This document shows, piece after piece, positions 4,767 to 7,291 of a stretch of 7,291 nucleotides of DNA (the stretch's first letter is position 1; each line of letters begins with the position of its first letter). The stretch comes from an uncultured Dysosmobacter sp. (GTDB taxonomy: Bacteria > Bacillota > Clostridia > Oscillospirales > Oscillospiraceae), in NCBI GenBank assembly GCA_934597465.1, contig CAKTSC010000066.1, positions 1 through 7,291 on the forward strand, given 5' to 3'. The position numbers and the translations under genes are program-made. The notes below the pieces were generated by a model. That model made no database searches. It saw nothing but the letters and a program-made list of their open reading frames with translations, and was not told where the DNA came from.

Positions 4767-5459
4767 ATGATCCGTCTCAAGGACGTGGAAATGGAGTATG
4801 AAAACGGCACGGAGGCCATCCGGGGCATCTCACTGGACATCCAGGATGGGGAGTTCGTGTTTCTGGTGGGGCCCTCCGGCAGCGGGAAGTCCACCCTCAT
4901 CAAGCTGCTCACCGGGGAAGTGGTGCCGTCCTCCGGGCGGATCATGGTGAACGGCTTCGCCGTCAGCAGCATCACGCCCCGCATCCTGCCGCTGATGCGG
5001 CGGACGCTTGGCATCATCTTTCAGGATTTCCGGCTGATCCCGAAGAAGACCGTCTACGATAACCTGGACTTCGTGATGCGGGCGGTGGGGGCCCCCAACA
5101 AGGAGATCCGCCAGCGGATCCCCTATGTGCTGGATCTTGTGGGCCTGAAGAAGAAGGCGGACTACTACCCCACGGAGCTTTCCGGCGGCGAGCAGCAGCG
5201 GGTGGCCATCGCCCGGGCCCTGGTGAATAACCCGGACACCATCATCGCGGACGAGCCCACCGGAAACCTGGATCCCGAGCGCTCCCTGGAGCTGATGGAT
5301 CTCCTGGTGCGCATCAACGCCCTGGGCACCACCGTGGTGGTGGTGACCCATGAGAAGGAGCTGGTGAACCGCTTCGGCAAGCGGGTGGTGACCCTGGAGA
5401 AGGGCCGCGTCATCCGGGATCAGGTCGGCGGCTATGTGGGAGGGCGCATCCATGAGTAA
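4767..5459 (+). CDS. ftsE: Cell-division ABC transporter ATPase FtsE
   Basis: A 230-residue ATPase that pairs with FtsX on the cytoplasmic face of the membrane. Its ATP cycle is thought to drive FtsX to activate a peptidoglycan hydrolase rather than to transport a solute. All motifs are present: Walker A GPSGSGKST (35-43), Q-loop Q86 in IFQDFRLIPKKTVYDN (the DFRL context is typical of FtsE), signature LSGGEQQR (138-145), Walker B TIIADEPT with D162 and E163, and switch H195 in VVVTHE. I start at 4767 (MIRLKDVEMEY), the normal FtsE N-terminus, with AAAGGAG (4749-4755) and GGAAGG (4757-4762) upstream. An in-frame ATG at 4698 would add 23 unrelated residues and lies only about 5 nt after the predicted transcription start, without a ribosome-binding site. 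The gene overlaps ftsX by 8 nt. Confidence 0.96.
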   Translation: MIRLKDVEMEYENGTEAIRGISLDIQDGEFVFLVGPSGSGKSTLIKLLTGEVVPSSGRIMVNGFAVSSITPRILPLMRRTLGIIFQDFRLIPKKTVYDNLDFVMRAVGAPNKEIRQRIPYVLDLVGLKKKADYYPTELSGGEQQRVAIARALVNNPDTIIADEPTGNLDPERSLELMDLLVRINALGTTVVVVTHEKELVNRFGKRVVTLEKGRVIRDQVGGYVGGRIHE

Positions 5460-6339
5460 TCATCGTTTCAGCTACTTCCTGCGGGAGGGGCTGCGGAATA
5501 TGTTCAGCCACGGCTTCATGTCCTTCGCCGCCATCGGCGTGACGGTGGCGTGCCTTGTGATCATGGGCACCTTTACCCTGGTGGCCTACAACGCCGACGC
5601 CCAGCTGAAGGATCTGGAGAGCGAGAACGAGTTCCTGGCCTTCGTGGACGAGAGTCTGACGAGGGCGGAGGCAGAGGGGCTGAAGTCCCGGATCGAGGCC
5701 GTGCCCAACGTCCGCTCCGTCCGCTTCATCACCCGGGAGGAGGCCACGGCGGACTTTGCCGCCCAGTATCCCGACGAGCAGATGTTTCAGGATCTGGATC
5801 CCGAGATCTTCCGGGATCGCTACGCCGTCCATGTGGAGGATCTGAGCCAGCTCCAGGCCACGGTGGAGGCCGTCGGCGCCATCCCGGGCATCGGCGGCTA
5901 CCGGGCGGACGAGGAGGTGGCGGGGGGCCTGCTCACCGTGCGGAACATCGCGACGGTGGTGTGTTTGACCCTCATCGCGGTGCTCTTCCTGGTATCCGTC
6001 TTCATCATCTCCAACACCATCAAGCTCACCACCTTCGACCGGCGGGAGGAGATCGCCATCATGCGGATGGTGGGCGCCACCAACGGCTTCATCCGCTGGC
6101 CCTTCGTGTATGAGGGCTTCATGATCGGGCTTCTGAGCGCGGTCATCGCGTTCGGGCTCCAGTGGATCCTCTACGCGGCGGTGGCCAAGGGCGTGGCCAA
6201 CAGCGACACCCTGAAGCTCATCCACGTGGTGGACTTCACCACCTTCTGGAAGCCGGTGGCGGCGGTCTTCGCCGGGGCCGGTATCCTCATCGGCGTGGGA
6301 GGCAGCCTCTCCGCCATCCGGAAGTTCCTGCAGGCCTGA
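5452..6339 (+). CDS. ftsX: Cell-division protein FtsX (permease-like subunit)
   Basis: A 295-residue integral membrane protein, partner of FtsE. Predicted helices lie at about 24-46, 166-188, 216-245 and 266-286. Between helices 1 and 2 is an external domain of about 115 residues (47-163), the part that in other bacteria contacts the murein hydrolase or its activator. The N-terminal REGLRNMFSHGFMSFAAIG and the cytoplasmic segment RREEIAIMRMVGATNGFIRW with the following PFVYEGFMIGL are FtsX hallmarks. Length is normal for the family. I start at ATG 5452, with GGGAGGG (5438-5444) 7 nt upstream, rather than the in-frame 5434, which has no site of its own. The start lies inside the end of ftsE (8-nt overlap), so the two are translationally coupled. 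The stop is 15 nt before the M23 peptidase gene. Confidence 0.96.
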   Translation: MSNHRFSYFLREGLRNMFSHGFMSFAAIGVTVACLVIMGTFTLVAYNADAQLKDLESENEFLAFVDESLTRAEAEGLKSRIEAVPNVRSVRFITREEATADFAAQYPDEQMFQDLDPEIFRDRYAVHVEDLSQLQATVEAVGAIPGIGGYRADEEVAGGLLTVRNIATVVCLTLIAVLFLVSVFIISNTIKLTTFDRREEIAIMRMVGATNGFIRWPFVYEGFMIGLLSAVIAFGLQWILYAAVAKGVANSDTLKLIHVVDFTTFWKPVAAVFAGAGILIGVGGSLSAIRKFLQA

Positions 6340-6354
6340 GAAAGGGAGGACGGC

Positions 6355-7291
6355 ATGAGAAGAACAAAGACCCGGCGCGCAGCCGCCCTGCTGGCATTTC
6401 TGCTGGCCCTGGCGGTGCTGACGCCGACCCTGACCCTGCCGGTGGAGGCTGTGAAGCAGTCGGACATCGACGCGCTGAAGGAGGACGCCAATGACCTCGC
6501 CTCCCAGCGGAAGAAGCTGCAGGAGCGCATCAACGCCCTGAAAAGCGATAAGAGCAAGGCCATTCAGCAGAAGGAGCTGCTGGACGAGCAGGTGGACAAC
6601 ACCCAGGCGGAGATCAACAACGTCCAGCGGCAGATCGACACCTATACCGCCCTCATCGCCCAGACCGAGGACGAGCTGGCGGAGGCGGAGCGGCAGGAGG
6701 AGGCCCAGTACGAGCTCTTCTGCGCCCGGGTCCGGGCCATGGAGGAGCGGGGCGACATCAGCTACTGGGCGGTGCTCTTCCGGGCGGAGAGTTTCACGGA
6801 CATGCTCTCCCGGCTGGACGCCATCAATGAGCTGATGGACTCGGACCAGGCGGTCATCGACCGGCTGCAGGCCCTGCAGGAGGAGATCAAGACCAAGCAG
6901 GCAGACCTGGAGGAGCAGAAGGCCGGGGTGGAGAGCGCCAAGGCGGAGCTCCTGCAGTAGAAGAGCGAGCTGGAGGACCAGCGGGCCGAGGCTATCGCCC
7001 TGGTGAAGGAGATCGACGACAACCAGGCGGAGTACCAGGCCACGGTGGACCAGATCAAGGCCGACGAGCGGCGCATCGAGCAGCAGGTCAAGGAGATGCA
7101 GAAGAAGCTGGAGGAGGAGATGGCGGCCCAGGGGAAGAACTACAACACCAACCCCGGCGGCTACATCTGGCCGGTGGACAGCCGGTACATCACCTCTACC
7201 GTGGGCGGGCGGACCTCCCCCGGCGGCATCGGCTCCACCAACCACAAGGGCACGGACATCGGCCGGGTGGGCTACACCAGCTCCGTCTACG
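6355..7291 (+). pseudogene. Secreted coiled-coil M23 peptidase (PcsB/CwlO/EnvC-like), interrupted by an in-frame TAG; 3' end beyond window
   Basis: Normally this type of protein is the extracellular murein hydrolase (or activator) driven by FtsEX at division. The start at 6355 has AAAGGGAGG (6341-6349) 5 nt upstream. Residues 1-32 are a signal peptide: RRTKTRR, then a hydrophobic AAALLAFLLALAVLTPTL, with likely cleavage after VEA (30-32). From about 35 to 201 it is a Glu/Gln/Lys/Ala-rich coiled coil (AEINNVQRQIDTYTALIAQT, AIQQKELLDEQVDN). A TAG at 6958-6960 is codon 202. The same frame then stays open for 110 codons: more coiled coil (KSELEDQRAEAIALVKEIDD), a linker (GKNYNTNPGGYIWPVDS), and the start of an M23/LytM domain with NHKGTDIG, whose H297 and D301 fit the HxxxD zinc motif. 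The later HxH motif would be outside the window. The uninterrupted part, 6355-6960, encodes 201 residues without the catalytic domain. Sequencing error, recent mutation or suppression are all possible. Confidence 0.85.
6958..6960 (+). other. In-frame amber codon inside the M23 peptidase gene
   Basis: The codons run CTG CAG TAG AAG AGC. A single C-to-T change from CAG (Gln) would explain it, and Gln fits the coiled-coil composition. Reading frame, GC-rich third positions and protein character are continuous on both sides, so there is no frameshift. rsuA in this window ends with TAG followed by AT-rich non-coding DNA, so TAG works as an ordinary stop here. Confidence 0.9.

Noticed and set aside
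7110..7122. Translation restart after the TAG at ATG 7120 with GGAGG at 7110-7114
   Set aside because: The bases also encode a Glu-rich coiled coil, where GGAGG strings are common. A product starting there would lack a signal peptide and could not reach the wall.
5410..7245. 611-residue minus-strand open frame opposite ftsX and the M23 gene
   Set aside because: It is an antisense shadow of GC3-biased genes with His/Leu/Gly/Val-rich low-complexity protein and no recognisable domain or good start.
6355..7291. Genome-wide recoding of TAG to an amino acid
   Set aside because: rsuA ends at TAG (1566-1568) at the expected C-terminus, followed by AT-rich non-coding sequence and a promoter. That argues for TAG as a normal stop, though local suppression at 6958 is not excluded.

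Overview
This 7.3-kb window is GC-rich, densely coding DNA that looks like a Gram-positive Clostridia member, most likely an Oscillospirales/Ruminococcaceae-type gut bacterium. The support is an EF-Tu tail in typical bacterial form, near-perfect AAGGAGG ribosome-binding sites, consensus sigma-A promoters with 17-bp spacers, strong UUCG/U-tract terminators, a DUF4830 protein, a CdaR/PucR-type regulator and an ftsE-ftsX-M23 peptidase cluster. The taxon is inferred from gene content and codon bias only.

Layout. Positions 1-158 hold the 3' end of tuf (EF-Tu), followed by a strong hairpin terminator. A small membrane-anchored DUF4830 protein (269-733, minus strand) converges on that terminator. 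Divergent from it is an rsuA-family rRNA pseudouridine synthase (843-1568). After a consensus sigma-A promoter comes a CdaR/PucR-like transcription regulator (1721-2812) with its own terminator. Next is a translationally coupled pair, an ECF sigma factor (2964-3446) and a polytopic zinc-finger anti-sigma factor (3443-4456), closed by a very long hairpin. A 310-bp intergenic region then carries a sigma-A promoter and a candidate ECF-type promoter. These lead into ftsE (4767-5459), ftsX (5452-6339) and a PcsB/CwlO/EnvC-like secreted M23 peptidase (6355 to beyond the window end).

How the genes relate. FtsE (ATPase) and FtsX (membrane subunit) form an ABC-type complex that, in other bacteria, switches on a coiled-coil murein hydrolase outside the membrane; the gene after ftsX has that architecture. 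The ECF sigma/anti-sigma pair lies directly upstream. The intergenic region between them contains a GGAACT-N16-CGTC element resembling ECF promoters, so control of ftsEX by this envelope-stress-type module is plausible but unproven.

Points most worth a second look: (1) an in-frame TAG at 6958-6960 splits the M23 hydrolase between its coiled coil and its catalytic domain, while the frame stays open and coding-like to the window end; (2) the anti-sigma factor has two tandem zinc-finger units, 46 residues apart, with a 29-nt exact DNA repeat; (3) the candidate tandem ECF and sigma-A promoters before ftsEX, with a TTGTGAA direct repeat between them. No mobile element, CRISPR array, tRNA or rRNA was seen.
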